A DNA stretch of 64,000 bases from Bettongia penicillata ogilbyi (GCA_023548195.1 JAJHZJ010000575.1:1491454-1555453), one strand, 5' to 3'. Counted from the stretch's first letter, positions 42,971-54,172 are shown. A program made the numbers and translations. The notes: generated by a model from the sequence alone, not told the origin.

Positions 42971-43559
42971 CTCACAATAAACTTTCTTTGCAAGAATGAT
43001 CAATGATGAGATAAAATGAAAAAAAAGATGCCCAGGCAGATGCTTTCTATCAATGAGTTTGTTCTCCAGATCTCATAAGATCTTGAGTGTTGCCAGTTCT
43101 TGCATCATTAAGATGATGAGATAATGGAGGGGAAGTTGGGGGGCTGAGCCAGAGAAGAGGAAACCCACAAGTCCTTTGTACTCAGATCATCTAGACCAGA
43201 AGGATCTTTTTTTTCTTGAACTTCTAATGTGCAGCTTGAGCCTTGTTGGAAAGACAGGACTCAGAACAGCTATGAGCTCTGCTGTCATCCCTTTTATCTC
43301 TCTTCTGCTCCTGAATGCTCAGACAGGAAGTTGAGAACTGACCTCTGACTGCTATTCTCATCATCAAGTCTAAGGATCTTGATCCTGAAGATACACAAGA
43401 TTCTGAGAATGGAGGAAGTCAGTAAGCTGGTGCCTAAGCTGGCAATTAAAATGGAAATCGCAAGATGGACAGCAGCTGCTTCATTCTGTAAACTGATGGG
43501 AAAGTATGAAAAAGCCATGGGGGTTTTCTAGTTTGTGGTTGTCTTTTCTTTCTTCCTTC
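42971..43559. other. Unique sequence
   Basis: No gene or repeat is recognised. A short T-rich tract occurs at about 43,208-43,216. Confidence 0.45.
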
Positions 43560-43689
43560 TCTCCCTTTCCTTCCTTCCTTCCTTCCTTCCTTCCTTCCTT
43601 CCTTCCTTCCTTCCTTCCTTCCTTCCTTCCTTCCTTCCTTCCTTCCTTCCTTCCTTCCTTCCTTCCTTCCTTCCTTCCTTCCTCCCTCC

Positions 43690-43755
<66 letters not shown>

Positions 43756-43756
43756 G
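43560..43756. repeat. Compound (TTCC)n-(TTTC)n microsatellite
   Basis: About 120 bp of TTCC (about 30 units) changes through cctccctccc into about 65 bp of TTTC (about 16 units). It is the longest microsatellite in the window and nearly free of interruptions. It encodes only repeat peptides in all frames. Confidence 0.98.
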
Positions 43757-43774
43757 TTTTCATTTGAGTTTTCT

Positions 43775-43968
43775 TACACAAAATGACTAATATGGGCATG
43801 TTTTACATGATCACACATATATAACCTATATTAGATTGCTTACCATCTCAAGGAGGATGGAAGGGAAGGAGGCAAGGATAGAATTTATAATTCAAAACTT
43901 TTTAGAAAATAACAAATGTTAAAAATTGTTTTTACATGCAACTGAGGGAAAATATTATTTAAAAATAA
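43775..43968 (+). repeat. L1-type 3' UTR end, sense
   Basis: The order atgatcacacatatataacc, ttgcttaccatctcaaggag, ttcaaaactttttagaaaat and aaattgtttttacatgcaac matches the sense terminus of marsupial L1/HAL1 elements. The microsatellite lies on its 5' side. Confidence 0.82.
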
Positions 43969-44014
43969 GCAATGAGGCAAAAAGAAAAAATGAAAAGCAG
44001 GAAGAATATTATAT

Positions 44015-44175
44015 TTAAAGTCAGGGAAATGAGATAAGTTAGAATTCCTGTTCTGCTGATCATCAAGTGTTTGAATTGGGGAAATTATTTTGACTCTTTG
44101 GCCCTCAGTTTTCTCTGTTATAAAATGAGTATATTGGAACTAGAGACCTCTTCCAGTGCTAAATTTATGATTCCA
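44015..44175 (+). repeat. MIR-like SINE variant
   Basis: It has cctcagttttctctgttat, then tattggaactagagacctct and tccagtgctaaatttatgat, the characteristic ending of this variant. Confidence 0.68.
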
Positions 44176-44494
44176 GAAGAAAAAAAAACCTTAATTTGTG
44201 TCTCCAGGTTCACTTCCAGTAAAACTGATACCCCAGTTACACCTTCTTCATTCTTTGTCCAACTTGTTGAACTGGCAACTTGTGACAACAGCAAATCCAG
44301 CAACTCATAAAATTACTCACAGGATTGAGATATTGTTGGTGTTAATAGGAATTTACAAATATCAGGAACTTCTAAAAAAGCTGATTTCTACAGCTGCTTG
44401 TAGCTAACCAAATAATGTGAGCAATTTGGAGTTTAAATTTCATTAAGAATTAATAATGTATGGCATTAAATATTTTCAAAGAGTGCTCCACACT
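44176..44494. other. Unique sequence
   Basis: Nothing recognisable was found. The overlapping ORFs at 44,071-44,407 on both strands are unsupported. Confidence 0.45.
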
Positions 44495-44700
44495 TAAAAA
44501 TGTTGGTTGGTTGTTGTCCTTTGTAATTGAACAGGGCCAAAATGACATTGCAATGTTGGAGTCGATGTACAGTATGTCCAACTGTGGCTGATCAGATCAA
44601 TTTGCTCAGAATGTCCTACCACAGGTTGGGCACAAACAGCTCATATGAAGATTTGGTCTGGAGACATCTCTAAATTTGTACATGTCATGAAGAAGAAAGA
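44495..44700 (+). repeat. Unclassified interspersed repeat, SINE-like
   Basis: The sequence begins ttgttgtcctttgtaattga and continues ccaaaatgacattgcaatg, agtatgtccaactgtggctg and ggtctggagacatctctaaa. I recognise its wording from marsupial repeats, but I cannot name the family or see a tRNA-like promoter. A CR1/L3 fragment follows it. Confidence 0.5.
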
Positions 44701-44739
44701 AAGTAGCAATCCTTCTCTCCTTTGAACTGTTCAGACCGT

Positions 44740-45115
44740 AACTGGTCACCATGTTTTTATAAGGATGTTGACAAGCTGGAATATGCCTATCAGAGGATAA
44801 CTACAGTGGTGAAGGGACTAGAAACTTTGCTATCCAAACTGTAGGAAATGAAAAAGTTTAACTTGGAAAGGAGAAGACTTTAGGAAGACAGAACTATTGT
44901 TCTCAGATATCTAGTGGTTTGTCACGTGGAAGAGGTATTGCACTTCCCCTGTTTGTCTCAGAGGAGAAAACTCAAATCAATGGTTAAAAATGGCAGAATG
45001 GCAGACTTTTGTCCATTACAAGAGCTGGTCTCAAATGTGATGACCTACCTTGGAACTAGAAGATGTCCTTGGAGGTCTTTGAGTAGAAGCTTGGATGACC
45101 AGAACATATGAAGTG
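44740..45115 (+). pseudogene. CR1/L3 LINE ORF2 C-terminal remnant, sense
   Basis: Sense CR1 landmarks follow in order: gcctatcagaggataactac, tggtgaagggactagaaact, acttggaaaggagaagact, gtttgtcacgtggaagaggt and cttggaggtctttgagtaga. They correspond to the conserved RT C-terminus ('FSLEKRRLRG', 'CHVEEG', 'EVFK' in intact CR1). Multiple stops are present. Confidence 0.82.
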
Positions 45116-45387
45116 AGTCAGAGAGTAAGAAAGTCACTAGATATCTTAAGATTTCCCTTCTAACTTGAAGATTCTTTAAAATTATAATTTAGACTTTAGA
45201 ATTTTTAGGGCCTTAAAAAAAGGATAGAATTAAGACAGCATCTTGTTTTTTTAATTTTTTTATTTTTTAGAGCTTATAAAATTTCAACAATGTAATCTCA
45301 ACTTTTGTGATCTTTAAGATTCTTCCAGGTTGGAAAATTCAGCGATATTCAGTAAGAACAGAGGTCTAAAACCAAGGGAAGGTCATA
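45116..45387. other. Unique AT-rich sequence
   Basis: A T-rich patch lies at 45,245-45,270. No element is recognised. Confidence 0.4.
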
Positions 45388-45542
45388 GAGCTACCAGTGA
45401 CCTTCCAATCCATCTGGCCAACCCTGTCATTCTATAGATGAGAAAACGATAGACAAGAAAGTGCTTCCAGCACTGAAGTAGAATTTGAACTCAAGTCTTT
45501 CTGACTCCAGTTCCATCACTATCCATGTCATGCTGTCTCTCA
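45388..45542 (-). repeat. MIR SINE, antisense
   Basis: It reads ccaatccatctggccaaccc, tctatagatgagaaaacgat and gaatttgaactcaagtctt, ending at the head near ccatgtcatgctgtctct. Confidence 0.72.
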
Positions 45543-48002
45543 TAAGGAGAAAGAAGGGTTTATTAATTCATATCCATTTATAAAGTGCTATAAAAATAAA
45601 ACAATTAAATAACATGGTTACAAATAATCTCTCAAGATTCCTCCAGCACCAAGGAGGAAGTACCAGAAACATCATTGAAAAGTCTATCAATCTACTCACT
45701 AGAGGGCAGTAGTGTCCACCCACAAGACAGTGTCACAGAGCATTTATTAGTCTGTCTCCCCTGGCAGAACTGTGTAAGGCAGGATAGGTGATAAGTCTGA
45801 GGATATTTTTTGTAAGTAAGGCAAGGGCGTCAGAGCCATGGAATGATTCCCAAATTGACAAGTCACCAAATACACTGATGCCTCCATTCATGAAATCTCT
45901 GGAAATATAGTTTTTGTATATGAAGCCACTTGTGTGAAGGAAAAACAAACTGAAATATAAACTTGAGAAAGCATGGTGTTTAGAAAGGTTTCTGCATCTT
46001 TAACTGCATTAAAAAATACCGGGGCACAGCTGCCATGTGGATCCTTCCTCTCCCTCTCTCCCTTCCCTTTTCCCCTTCCTTATGGGAGAGGGTAAGAGAG
46101 GAGGAAGGAAGGATCTTATCTCCAGCTGCTGTCCTCGAGTTTTCTTCAGCCTCCTGTCTCTAATGTCAACTTCTCCCCCCACCCACTCTGCCATTTTTAT
46201 GCCCTCTTCCCCTCTCATGCACCAGCATTCAGAGAGTGTGAGCTTCAGCTCTCCTCATCCCCTTCCCTCATCACACCAGGAAAGAGCTGTGGTTGATACA
46301 CAGCCTTTTAGACTCATTGGCTTCATTGACTGACTGACTCCTTAGAATTTCAGAGAAATTCATATTGAAGTTTTAGCTTGGCCAGGCCTTTTTGTCTCTA
46401 GTTGTGAAAAGAAAGACCTTTCCTCAAGTTCCAAGAATTTCAGCCTAGCAAGAAAGAACTTGGGAGAATAGGAGAGAGTGGTTTCGGAGAGTCCATGAAA
46501 ACCACCAAGGCCAAATGGGTTCTTCCTGAAGAGAAAGCAGATTTAGTTATTTGATGATGATTGTGGAGGTGGGAATTGGGTGAGCATGAGGGGAGGAGGT
46601 TTGAAAGGTATAGTGAAGGATCCCCACAAGCTACAGAGAACTGGGGGACTTAAGTTATCTCATGGGCAGGGGAGGAAATGATACCATGTAGTTGGAATAG
46701 GAATTTATCAAAATAGCAGATGATTTGGATTTCACTTTGGGGGTGCTGGGGTCCCAGATATCTTTCCTATGCTATAGCCTGCCTTGCACAACAAGGTTTC
46801 AATGCTCACATGCTGCCCTATAAGATAGCTGTCCTGTCCATATCTTCAGTGGAAAACATGGCTATGGCAAGGCCCTTATTGTGAGCATCACTGTCTCTTC
46901 TGGGAAGAAATGTAAAGGTATCTGCCCTGCAGCCCCCATTACGGATATGCCCAGTAGCAAGAGAAATCCAGCTGATAGGTAGCTGGAGACACCAGTGGGG
47001 GGTAGAGAAGGACCCACATTTGCCTGAAGGTGACTTTGGAAAGGAAACTGAACAGCAGAACGATCTTGTAGAGAAGAAATACTGATAATTGTCAGCCAGT
47101 GGTCAGCCATAACAGGGGAGGCTGCTGTCCCCATGAAAGCCAAGGCAAAGTAGCTGGTATCCAAGAGAGTGGGGCACAGAGAAGCCTCCCTCTCCTCCTT
47201 CAGCACAGCTGTGCTTCTGACCCACCCTGGCTTCATGTCTATTTCCTTGATGTTTTATTCTGTTCACCTTCTGCCTCTCTCCCCTTTGATTCTAATCTCT
47301 TCTCTTCTCCAACGTTTTGGAAAGGATAGGAGTAAGGCCTTGGTAAAACAAATATTCCCTTCTCTTCCTCACCTCTTACTATAGCCTTTGTGGGGAGTGA
47401 AGACAGAGAATGGGGCTTCTTGAAATTAAGGGTGATTATTTGTTTTTGCTTTTTTATTACTTAGACTAAAAGCAGTTAAGCTGTGGATTCTGGAGTCTGA
47501 CAAAGCCCTCTCTCTCTTTTCCCTCCTTATCCTACCTAACTCCCTGGTTCTGTATATCTCAACTAGAACTATTCTGTCATCTAAAAGGGGATAATATTCC
47601 TTTCCCTTACCTACTGGCATCTCTTCCAAATCTCTGTAGTGAAAGAAGAAATGGCAGTGAGGCCAGGGCCTGTTGCCCCTGTCAGGCACCCAAGAGGTCC
47701 CCTTATACACAGGAGTTCCTCCCTTCTCCCAGTTATCTTCCTGATTCATTTGTTAAAAATCAAACCTGAACAAGCTGCAAATTAAGATGATTCTTTTTGA
47801 GTGAAAGGTATAGAGGAAAGTATCTAAGACATCCTTAAAATACCTTTTGGAATCAGGCATTTTATTCAGTCATGAAGTGATTTTAATGAACCCCTGAAGT
47901 AAAAAGAATGAAATAGTATGTTATTAAGATGATTTGTGCACCTCCGATTAAAATAGATTGGAGAGACTTAGACGGAGCAGAAAGACGGGACTCAACTTAA
48001 CT
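45543..48002. other. Unique sequence, 2.4 kb
   Basis: This is the longest stretch in which I see no repeat. The longest frame (46,862-47,236 minus, 124 codons) has two hydrophobic stretches but no recognisable domain, homologue or splice context. A CT-rich patch lies at 46,045-46,080. It may hold single-copy intergenic or intronic DNA. Confidence 0.5.
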
Positions 48003-48075
48003 CTAACCAATCAACCAGGCAACAAGTATTTATTAAGCACCTACTGTGTGCCACTCACTATGGAAGTCTTGGTTA
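48003..48075 (-). repeat. L2 3' terminal fragment, antisense
   Basis: It shows caagtatttattaagcacct and actgtgtgccactcactatg. Confidence 0.72.
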
Positions 48076-48744
48076 ACAAATGAGTCTTCACAGGGTTGCC
48101 CAAAGCTTCAAGAACTTACTTATCTGTGGTCACACAGATAATAAGTATCATTGGAGTCTGAGTCTCTTCAGTTTGAAACCTAGCACTTGACTTTGGAGTA
48201 ATGTAGCATCAGCCTTCAATGCCCCAGGATTGCTACAAGAGTCAGTGTGGGGCTCCAGATCAAGAAGGTCCCTTGACCTGATGATCTCTGGGGCCTCCAC
48301 CACTTCTTACACTAGAACTCAGCACCAGGTCTGGCTGCAAAAGGATTCACAGGAAGGACAGCTTGTTGTTCCAGAGGATGCCATGGAAGAATCTAGAATG
48401 TTCTGGCAACCTGCTCACCTCCAAGGGAGATAGGCTGGAGGAATGGCCACAGTCATTATGGCCTTCACAGTCAGGAAAGCGGTATTTCTAAGTCCTGTAT
48501 CAGTCAGCGGATAGAAGGGGTCATGAGGTCATGGCAAAGACCCCAGAGCAGGGGGCCCATAGCAGGTCCTTCATGCCCTTGAGCGACCAAGTAGATCTGC
48601 TAACACAAAAATTTTCAGCAAATATTTTATTGTAATTTTACTTTGAGGCAAAATTGACATCCTATCTCTATTTTCTTTGCCTTTTACATAAAAACAAGTA
48701 CTCCACAAACTGGTGCAGATGTGGTGCTTAAGGTATTCTTGTCT
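48076..48744. other. Unique sequence
   Basis: No element is recognised. The 67-codon frame at 48,230-48,433 is unsupported. Confidence 0.45.
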
Positions 48745-49590
48745 TGTTCATTTTTCTAGGCCTCAGTTTCTGTGTCTATGATGGGAAGAATAATGCCTAT
48801 AATACTTACCTACCACAGTTATTCTTTTTTTTTTTACCTCCAATTTTAAAAACGTTTTTTATTTAAAGTTTTGAGTTCCAAATCCTATTCCTCCCTCTTT
48901 CCCCTCCTTCTCCCCTCCCTGAGATGGTAAGCAATAAGCTATAGGTTACACATGTGCAATTATATAAAACATTTAAATATTAGTCATTTTGGACAAGAAG
49001 ACTCAAATGAAAGAAAAAAATGAAAGTGAAAAATAGAATGGTTCAATCTGTGTTCAATCTATTCTTTCCCTGGAGGTAGATAGTATGCTTCATAATTAGT
49101 CCTTTGGGATTGTCTTCAGTCATTGTATTACTGCTAATAAGTAAGTCATTCACAGTTCTTTGTCGAACAATATTACTGTTACTGTGTACAACGTTCCTCT
49201 CGTTCTGTTCCCTTCACTGTGCATCAGTTCATGTAAGTCTTCCCGGGGTTTTCTGAAATCATCTTGCTTGTCATTTCTTATAGCACAATAATATTCCCTT
49301 TCAGTCATATACCACAGCTTGTTCAACCATTCCTCAATTTATGGGCACCTCTCAATTTCCAATTCTTAGCCACCACAAAAGAGCTTCTACAACTATATTT
49401 GCACATGCAGGTCCTTTTTTCTTTTTATGATCTCTTCAGGACGCAGACCTCATAGTGGTATTGCTGAATCAAAGGTTTGATTGCCCTTTGGGCATAATTC
49501 AAAATTGCTCTCATAGATTTATCCTTAGGCTCAAATAGGACCTTATATGGGAATCACTTTGTAAGCTTTAAAAGCACATAAATGCCAGGG
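48745..49590 (+). repeat. MIR SINE split by an L1 insertion
   Basis: The left part (ggcctcagtttctgtgtcta, cctataatacttacctacca) ends at about 48,826. The right part (ggctcaaataggaccttata, actttgtaagctttaaaag, cacataaatgcca) starts at about 49,531. Together they form one sense MIR with the L1 removed. Confidence 0.7.
48827..49528 (-). pseudogene. L1 LINE 3' portion, antisense, inside a MIR
   Basis: It begins with a T-rich tract and the antisense L1 terminus (ttgagttccaaatcctattc). It continues through ctgtgcatcagttcatgtaa, ttatagcacaataatattcc, tagtggtattgctgaatca and tgccctttgggcataattc into ORF2 C-terminal sequence. It parallels 10,503-11,262 closely. It is 5'-truncated and without an ORF. 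Confidence 0.9.
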
Positions 49591-50094
49591 ATTCTCATCA
49601 CATAGTGACTGAAGATCTTGGAAAACCACTAAGATACAAACGCATGGGCTTGGTTCATCATGGGAAGAGATGACTGATTTAGCCATGCCTTGGGAATTCA
49701 CTTTGCCTTCTCCAAGGGAGTTTAACATAGCGTTTCAATTCTTTTCTGGGGAGGTCAAATAGAGACAGAGAGAGAGAGAGAGAGAATATTTCTGGGAACA
49801 TTTTTTCCTCTCTTATAAAATGTTTATTAAAATCCATAAAACATCATTTAATGTCTTCCAGAGAGAAAATCCCCTAGTGAGCTTTCAGACAATGGTAACA
49901 AGTTCCAAAATGGGTGCAGTCATGAGGGTGTGGCCTTCAAGGGAGGCAAAGGTATTTTCATGAAATCAGCTTCTGCTCACTAACAGGCCCAGACAGCAGA
50001 TCCTAGCTGCACAGATGAATGACCTGACTTAGGGAGCAACAAGGAAAGAGCCCGACAAGCTTGTGGCCCCTGGCTGATGTTCCTGGGGTCAGTG
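49591..50094. other. Unique sequence with a (GA)n run
   Basis: A GA run of about 25 bp lies near 49,760-49,786. No gene or repeat is recognised. Confidence 0.45.
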
Positions 50095-50365
50095 GGAACA
50101 GAGGATTTTCACATGCATCAGTCCACATAACCTTGGGTCCTGACTACCTTGGCTCTCATTCTTCTCTATGTATTTATTGTGGAGTTACTTCTCTAGCCCC
50201 TGTCTCTTCCCTGATAGGATGTGAGCTCCTTATGAGTAGGGGTTGTTGTGAGCTCCTTATGTTGTGAGCTTCTTATGAGTAGGGGTTGTTTAATTCTTTG
50301 GATTAGTCCACATGGCATGAAGCCCAGCTCCTGGCACCTGGTAGGAGCTGCAGAAATAAATATTT
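50095..50365 (+). repeat. L2 3' end, sense, with internal tandem duplication
   Basis: It carries cctgataggatgtgagctcc, agcccagctcctggcacctg and aaataaatatttactgact. The block gtgagctccttatgagtagg plus ggttgtt occurs more than once between 50,221 and 50,290, so a unit of about 27-45 bp has been duplicated. Confidence 0.78.
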
Positions 50366-50514
50366 ACTGACTGATGAATTACTTTTCTTTATAACTTCCA
50401 TTGCTTGTTAGGAACTATGGAGCTTTAAAGGAGACTCCTTTATGTAGCTGGAGATCTCTTTATTTCAGGATTAAGGTTAGACTCTGTGTTCCACCAATGT
50501 TAAAGTGAGAACAG

Positions 50515-50735
50515 CAGTAACAACATTTATATGTCAATTTTAGGGTTCACAAAGTGCTTTACCAACATTATGTGGTTCTCACAGCAATCTAGAAAGATAG
50601 ATGCTAGAATTATTCCCATTTTATGGATGAGGAAATTGAGGCAGAAAAGTTTAGTTTTTGCCCAGGGGTACAGGGGTAAGTGTCTGAGGCCAGATTTGAA
50701 CTCAGATCTTCTTGCCTCCAAGGAAGCTGCAACTT
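50515..50735 (-). repeat. MIR SINE, antisense
   Basis: Order: agggttcacaaagtgcttta, attcccattttatggatgag, gaaattgaggcagaaaag and ccagatttgaactcagatct. The L2-type tail is at the left. Confidence 0.85.
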
Positions 50736-50884
50736 CAGGCATCTCATCCTGGAAACACACCAGTATCTTACTGTAATGCATTATTTTGCCAATGAGAGTC
50801 AACAAGATACTATGGAAAGCATAGAAAATGAATAGTAGACCCTTGGCATCCCTTACTAAACAATCTTATGTAAACAGCAGTTGC

Positions 50885-51365
50885 TAGTTAAGTCAACAAG
50901 CATTTGTTAAGCACCTACTAGGAGCCAGGTGGTCATCTAGATGGCACCAGGTTTGGAGTCAGAGTCATCTTACTGAGTCCAAATCTGGCCTCAGATACTT
51001 CCTAGATGTGTGACCCTGGGCAAGTCACTTAATCCAGTTTTCCTCAGTTTCCTTATCTGTAACATGAATCAGAGAAAGAGATGGCAAACCTCTTCAGTAT
51101 CTCTGCTAAGAAAATTCCAAATGTGGTCATGAAGAGATATACAGGACTGAACTGACAAGTAGCATTACAAAGAGTGAGAAGCTTGCTGCTTAGTGCTGTG
51201 AATACAAAGAGAAGTAGACAGTCCCCGCCCTCAGAGAGCGCACAGTCTAAGAGGGGAATGGACATGCTAACAACTATCCACAAAAGACCTGGGGTGGGCA
51301 GGGTGGATTGGAGATATGAGGGAAAGAATTAGTACGAAGGGAGAGTCAGGAAAAGTTTCTTACAG
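50885..51365 (-). repeat. L2 3' end, antisense, split by a SINE
   Basis: The left piece gcatttgttaagcacctact (to about 50,927) and the right piece from about 51,160 (gtgctgtgaatacaaagaga, gtccccgccctcagagagcg) are contiguous in an antisense L2. The SINE occupies the gap. Confidence 0.8.
50928..51158 (+). repeat. Mar1-type SINE inserted in L2
   Basis: It has tctagatggcaccaggtttg, gtgaccctgggcaagtcact, gagaaagagatggcaaacct and a tail ending near gatatacaggactgaactg. No clear target duplication is visible. Confidence 0.85.
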
Positions 51366-51594
51366 AAATTGTTATAGCTATTAATATTATTATGTGATGA
51401 TTTTAAATCCTGGTTCAGTTACTCACAACGGGATCATTGGTCCAAGGATTTTAGATGCTGTTCATGTAGTCTGATGACTTCATGGTTGAGGAAACCCAAG
51501 TCAAATTGTTTAACCAAGAAGTTAAGAAATCTATTCAAGTTCTTGGGTTTCAACTCAGATGTGTTGACTTCAAGTTCAAAACTCTTTCTATCGC

Positions 51595-51718
51595 ATCAAA
51601 ATAATTGTGTGACTTTGGGCAAGTCACTTGACCTCTATTGTCCCTAAGTGATTTCATCTGTAAAATGAGAGAATCAGACTAGACATTATCTAGGGTCCCT
51701 TTCATCTCTCACTTCTTT
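51595..51718 (+). repeat. MIR-like SINE variant, 3' part
   Basis: It reads tgtgactttgggcaagtcac, ttcatctgtaaaatgagaga and cagactagacattatctagg. The head is weak. Confidence 0.72.
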
Positions 51719-51799
51719 TTGTCTGTTTCCGTATCTGTTTTACCAGTGCGTAAATCTCTCATTTTGATGTGTATTTTCTGTAACTTATTGTCTTAGACA

Positions 51800-51915
51800 T
51801 TTGTCTGGGACATTGGAAGGTTCAGTTATTTCTCCAAGGTCACCCAATTAGTGGGGACTCTCTTTGATCCCAGTTGTACCTTTACTCAGCTCTGGTCCTT
51901 CATGCCACCACCCAC
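51800..51915 (-). repeat. MIR fragment, antisense
   Basis: The block tctccaaggtcacccaatta with gtggggactctctttgatcc is antisense MIR core followed by decayed head sequence. Confidence 0.55.
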
Positions 51916-53035
51916 TACAAACCTCTAATGAGAAAACAAAAAATAACCAGGTTGACCATTGTATGTTTTTTCCTTTCACATATATTTTCTTGATTTATTT
52001 TATTTTTCATTTACATTATTTTAATTCCTCAAATATGAAGAAATCTGATCTAGAACAGAAAGGAAAACAAAACAGGAAAAGCCCACAGGGATTTCTAAGT
52101 CTTTGTGGGACATTCACATAGAAAAGGGAGTGGTTTTCTAAGCAAACATAACTTCTCCCCAAATCCCCTACAGATGGGTTTAGGCAGTGTTCCAGAGGTG
52201 CCACTGAGCACTGGGAGCAAAACAAGACATCTGGCACTGTCACGTTCAAGGTTATCAAGACTTTGAAAAATTCCCACTCAAGCCTTTGTTTCATTCTATT
52301 TTATACAAATAGTTAGCTAAAGCCCAAATGACATTAACCTGGCAGCTGCAGCTTATACCAGTTATACCTTTGTGAGGGAACTTTGAATAGTATATTCAGT
52401 TTGAATCAATGTCAGGAAAATCCATTCTCATAAAACTGATCTTCAATTTCGTTCATCTCACAATCCAAAATCATGCTTCCTTCCAATATGCTATTGTCAG
52501 TCATGCACTCTTTGGACTAATTCTCAATAAAATTTGATACTAACAAATTATAACTTGTAGACAAAAAAATACCAGAAATGAATATTAGATGGTCATTTTT
52601 AACCAAACAAGTTTAATATGGTGTGGTATGGACTTGGAAAAGAGATAGTTTTAAATCTGCTCAGCATTTAGGGGGAAAAATGAAATGACTTTACAGTTAA
52701 TCTGTGAAGGAGAATAAAGAATACATCCCTCACCGCCTGAGATGGTGCTTTGCACACCATACAGTGTGTAAACAATTTATCAAAATTTGTTGTATTGCAT
52801 TTCATATATTTAAGTCATAATACAAATTTCATGGGTCTGATTATGGACTACATGTCAGTTCTCCAAGGAACAGTGTAGGTAAATTTGGAAGGGCTCACTA
52901 TCAAATTGGTTGAGGGTGGATATATAATATTCATCCCCAGCAACTCCCTTAGTCTTTTCATCATTCCATAGAAGGATTCAGGTCTGTTCTATGGAGGGAT
53001 TGCACACACTGATTATGTCACAGAACCTTGTACTA
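51916..53035. other. Unique sequence, 1.1 kb, possibly constrained
   Basis: No interspersed repeat is recognised. The opposite-strand ORFs at 52,016-52,294 have no domain. It is one of the larger repeat-free blocks. Confidence 0.4.
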
Positions 53036-53039
53036 TGGA

Positions 53040-53102
53040 AGTGTTACAGGTCATCACTTAGCACAGTGCCTGGCAAAATGTAGGAGTCTAATAAAGGTGT
53101 GT
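53040..53102 (+). repeat. L2 3' terminus, sense
   Basis: It shows cacttagcacagtgcctggc and agtctaataaaggtgtgttg. The polypurine tract starts just after this tail. Confidence 0.8.
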
Positions 53103-53104
53103 TG

Positions 53105-53268
53105 AGTTGGAAAATAAGAAAGAAGGAGAAGAAAGAAGAAGGAAGAACAAGAACAAGACAAAGAAGAACAAGAATACGAAGAGGATGAAGAAGAAGAGGA
53201 AAAGGAAGAGGAAGAAGAGAAAGAGAAAGAAGAAGAGAAAAGAGGGAGGAGGAGGAAGAAGAAGCCAT
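53105..53268. repeat. GAA/AAG-rich polypurine tract
   Basis: About 160 bp of A and G with AAG and GAA triplet bias sits directly 3' of an L2 terminus. The Lys/Glu/Arg and Ser-rich ORFs are artefacts. Confidence 0.93.
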
Positions 53269-54089
53269 AATGAAATATTTGTACAGTCAAAGCAAGGTTT
53301 GATTGTTGTGACTCCTTACATAAAAAGTGTGTAAGGAGAGAGAAATTTCAAAACTGGGCTGAAGCTGGCATTGAATGCTAAGGACAATGACAGAAGGGGC
53401 AGTATCACCCGTGTGGAGGGGAAGAAGAGGATGAAAGGCAGGAGAGAGAAGGCTAACCCACTCAAACTTTCCCTTGCTTCTCCCTGTTTTTTCCCAAGGA
53501 GGATATTATTGCTCAATATGTGGCCCAGTGCCTGGAATATGGCGGGCACTAAACACAAGCTTTTTCTTTCATTCCTATATCCATATGAAACCAAAATGAT
53601 TAACAGAGAGTTTAAACCCAAGATAAATGAAGAGATTGTAAGAGTCTCTTTAGTCTCTTGGTGAGTCTTCCTTACCAGGCCAGGATTAACTACATCCTAA
53701 GATGCTGAAAGAACTCGACATTCTTCTTACTGATCCACAGAAACCTCTTTCAAAAATCATAAGGAATTGGGGAGGTGACACAGGACTGAAGAAAGGCAAA
53801 TTTCTCGATTCAATAAAGAGAAGACAGAATCTAAAAGCTACAGGTCATCCAGACAAATTCCGCTTCAAAAGGGGGCCATGGTCACTATTAAAACATAGAA
53901 TGTGTATCATAAAGAGTAGTTCACGCCAGTCTATTCAATACAACTCAATAAAGACTTATTGATATGGTGACTAGTAGAGTATGAGAAGGTTATAGGCAGA
54001 GTATGTCTAGATTTCCGTAAATCACTTGGCCAGTGAGCATCTTATTCTTGTGGACATGATGAAGAGTTGTGGACTTGACAATGAGATAC
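53269..54089. other. Mostly unique sequence
   Basis: A possible short L2-like terminus (gcccagtgcctggaatatgg) lies at about 53,522-53,550. Otherwise nothing is recognised. The 97-101 codon frames near 53,316-53,664 overlap on opposite strands without domains. Confidence 0.45.
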
Positions 54090-54172
54090 CGTGAAATAGA
54101 TGATGATGAGGATAATGATGAAGATGATGATGATGGTGGTGGTGGTAGTGGTGGTGGTGGTGGTGATGATAA
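54090..54172. repeat. GAT/GGT triplet-rich tract
   Basis: Imperfect GATGAT units pass into GGTGGTGGT. In the antisense frames this yields His or Ser/Pro runs only. Confidence 0.9.

Noticed and set aside
42555..42999. ORFs of 141 and 146 codons with poly-His or poly-Ile runs
   Set aside because: They are produced by the (ATC)n array and CT-rich flanks. All frames and both strands are open there.
43446..43799. 117-codon minus frame with (KEGR)n and plus frames with (LPSF)n
   Set aside because: Direct translation of the TTCC/TTTC microsatellite. No domain outside the repeat.
46862..47236. 124-codon minus frame with hydrophobic stretches
   Set aside because: No recognisable domain, no splice or promoter context, and overlapping frames on the other strand. 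Length is within chance expectation for 64 kb.
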